A stretch of 64,000 bases of DNA from Corynebacterium lowii (GTDB lineage Bacteria; Actinomycetota; Actinomycetes; Mycobacteriales; Mycobacteriaceae), in the NCBI RefSeq assembly GCF_001412085.1, contig NZ_LKEV01000004.1, forward strand, positions 62,001-126,000. Reading direction: 5' to 3'. Both the position numbers and the translations under genes were made by a program. Below, one piece after another: positions 63,272 through 64,000 of the stretch (the stretch's first letter is position 1; each line of letters opens with the position of its first letter). Under the pieces are notes generated by a model. The model had not been told where the DNA came from, made no database searches, and was given only the letters and a program-made list of their open reading frames with translations.

Positions 63272-64000
63272 GTGGCTAGTGTGTCTGATGTGAATAAAGA
63301 TCAAGATAGCTACTCCTCCTACGACGAAGAGCCTTATGAGGACTCCTACGACGACGCTTATGCCGCGGGTGCGGCTGGCGCCGCCGGTGGCGCGGAGATA
63401 GAAGCCGCCGAGGATTCCGAAGAAGGCAGCGGTATCCCCCTGCGCGGCCTGGCTATGGTGCTGGTAGCCGTGGCTATTCTGCTGGCTATATGGGGCGTGT
63501 GGGCCCTGGTGGGTGGCAGCGATGATGATTCCTCCTCCAACTCCGAGGCCTCCACCGAGGCGAGCGCGCCGATGACCCAGCCCGCCGTGCCCAATGCCCC
63601 GGCGCAGCAGGGCCAGCAGCCCGCCGTCACGGGTGCCCCGCAGCAGGTACCCACCGAGCAGCGGCCCAATGAGGTCAACGGCGTCGTGGGCGATAACCAG
63701 GCCACCACGCCTGCGGCTCCGGCCCCGAACGATCCGGCGGCCGCTCCCAGTGCTGCGGCCCCGGCCTCCGGTGAGGCCGCGCGCCCCGCCGGCGATAACG
63801 CGGCGGCCAATACCGCTGCGAACAATGCGGATAATGCCAACGGCGCTAACAACGCGAACAACGCCCAGGCGGGCCGCGTGAACGTGCTGAATAACTCCAC
63901 CGTGCAGGACCTCGCGGCCAATACTTCCCGCCAGCTCGAAGGCCAGGGCAACCAGATCGGCCAGGTGGGCAACCTCCCCGAGGAGCAGTACAAGGTCGAT
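63272..64000 (+). CDS. LytR_C-domain membrane-anchored protein, 3' end outside window
   Basis: Open reading frame running past the window end. A cytoplasmic acidic, Tyr/Asp/Ala-rich N-terminus (SYSSYDEEPYEDSYDDAY), one membrane segment (LAMVLVAVAILLAIWGVWALV, about residues 65-85), a long Ala/Pro/Asn-rich linker (TAANNADNANGANNANNAQ), then the LytR_C domain (VNVLNNSTVQDLAANTSRQLEGQG...). Such proteins help link glycopolymers to the wall or act in the LCP system. Start is one of GTG 63272, 63281 or 63290; 63272 is given. It is 15 bp after the DUF3263 stop. Confidence 0.85.
   Translation, partial: MASVSDVNKDQDSYSSYDEEPYEDSYDDAYAAGAAGAAGGAEIEAAEDSEEGSGIPLRGLAMVLVAVAILLAIWGVWALVGGSDDDSSSNSEASTEASAPMTQPAVPNAPAQQGQQPAVTGAPQQVPTEQRPNEVNGVVGDNQATTPAAPAPNDPAAAPSAAAPASGEAARPAGDNAAANTAANNADNANGANNANNAQAGRVNVLNNSTVQDLAANTSRQLEGQGNQIGQVGNLPEEQYKVD

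Noticed and set aside
63358-63993. Minus-strand ORF opposite the LytR_C gene.
   Set aside because: Ala/Ser-rich shadow; the plus frame has a membrane segment and a LytR_C domain.

Overview
The window is high-GC, gene-dense Gram-positive chromosome, and the gene content points firmly to the genus Corynebacterium. The markers are the dnaK-grpE-dnaJ-hspR heat-shock cluster, pta-ackA, the glnX-glnH-pknG signalling operon, the aspT-(unknown)-dnaX-ybaB-recR block, a CG3035-type N-acetylglutamate synthase, a BioQ-type operator in front of bioB, a BsaP partner for BioB and a GH76 mannanase-like protein. I cannot name the species. No phage, transposase, plasmid gene or CRISPR array was seen.

Layout. 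1-3.8 kb: heat-shock operon (dnaK truncated by the window edge) ending in hspR. 3.7-10 kb: a DUF1023-type hydrolase with a small partner, a nitrilase-family amidase, a flavohaemoprotein-like reductase, a flavin monooxygenase-like protein and gltS. 10-13 kb: clpB behind an HspR (HAIR) operator and a SigH-type promoter, the second half of the heat-shock regulon. 13-23 kb: small secreted and membrane proteins, pyrE, a SpoU methyltransferase, GH76, DedA, fba, a FUSC-like membrane protein, a diacylglycerol-kinase-like gene carrying an 18-nt homopolymer, and purA. 23-33 kb: secreted enzymes, including two tandem pairs (SGNH esterases, the second frameshifted, and trypsin-like proteases), with purT and a fructose-type PTS permease between them. 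32.7-38.3 kb: recR, ybaB, dnaX, an unknown gene, aspT, the SRP RNA and tRNA-Ser(GGA). 38.4-46.1 kb: SPFH protein, Tat-exported amidase, bioB-bsaP, ferredoxin reductase, pta-ackA. 46.2-49.5 kb: an accessory stretch between ackA and pknG, ending in an AT-rich cassette of two secreted cysteine-containing proteins and one cytosolic protein. 49.5-58.6 kb: pknG-glnH-glnX, Nudix, an ABC exporter, a Na/Pi cotransporter and a CAP-domain protein. 59-64 kb: the def-NAGS-xthA-cls operon, a DUF3263 protein and a LytR_C protein cut by the window end.

Working together: ClpB and DnaK/GrpE/DnaJ are one disaggregation machine, and their shared repressor HspR is encoded here. GlnH and GlnX sense extracellular amino acids and signal to PknG, which controls 2-oxoglutarate use through OdhI. 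Pta and AckA interconvert acetyl-CoA and acetate. BioB and BsaP make biotin under apparent BioQ control.

The two least expected signals are a 10-bp word, TATCGACGCC, present 19 times in every reading frame, in both orientations and once between genes, which looks like a DNA-level signal; and the AT-rich cassette at 48.2-49.5 kb, whose first protein has the cysteine spacing of tendamistat-type alpha-amylase inhibitors.
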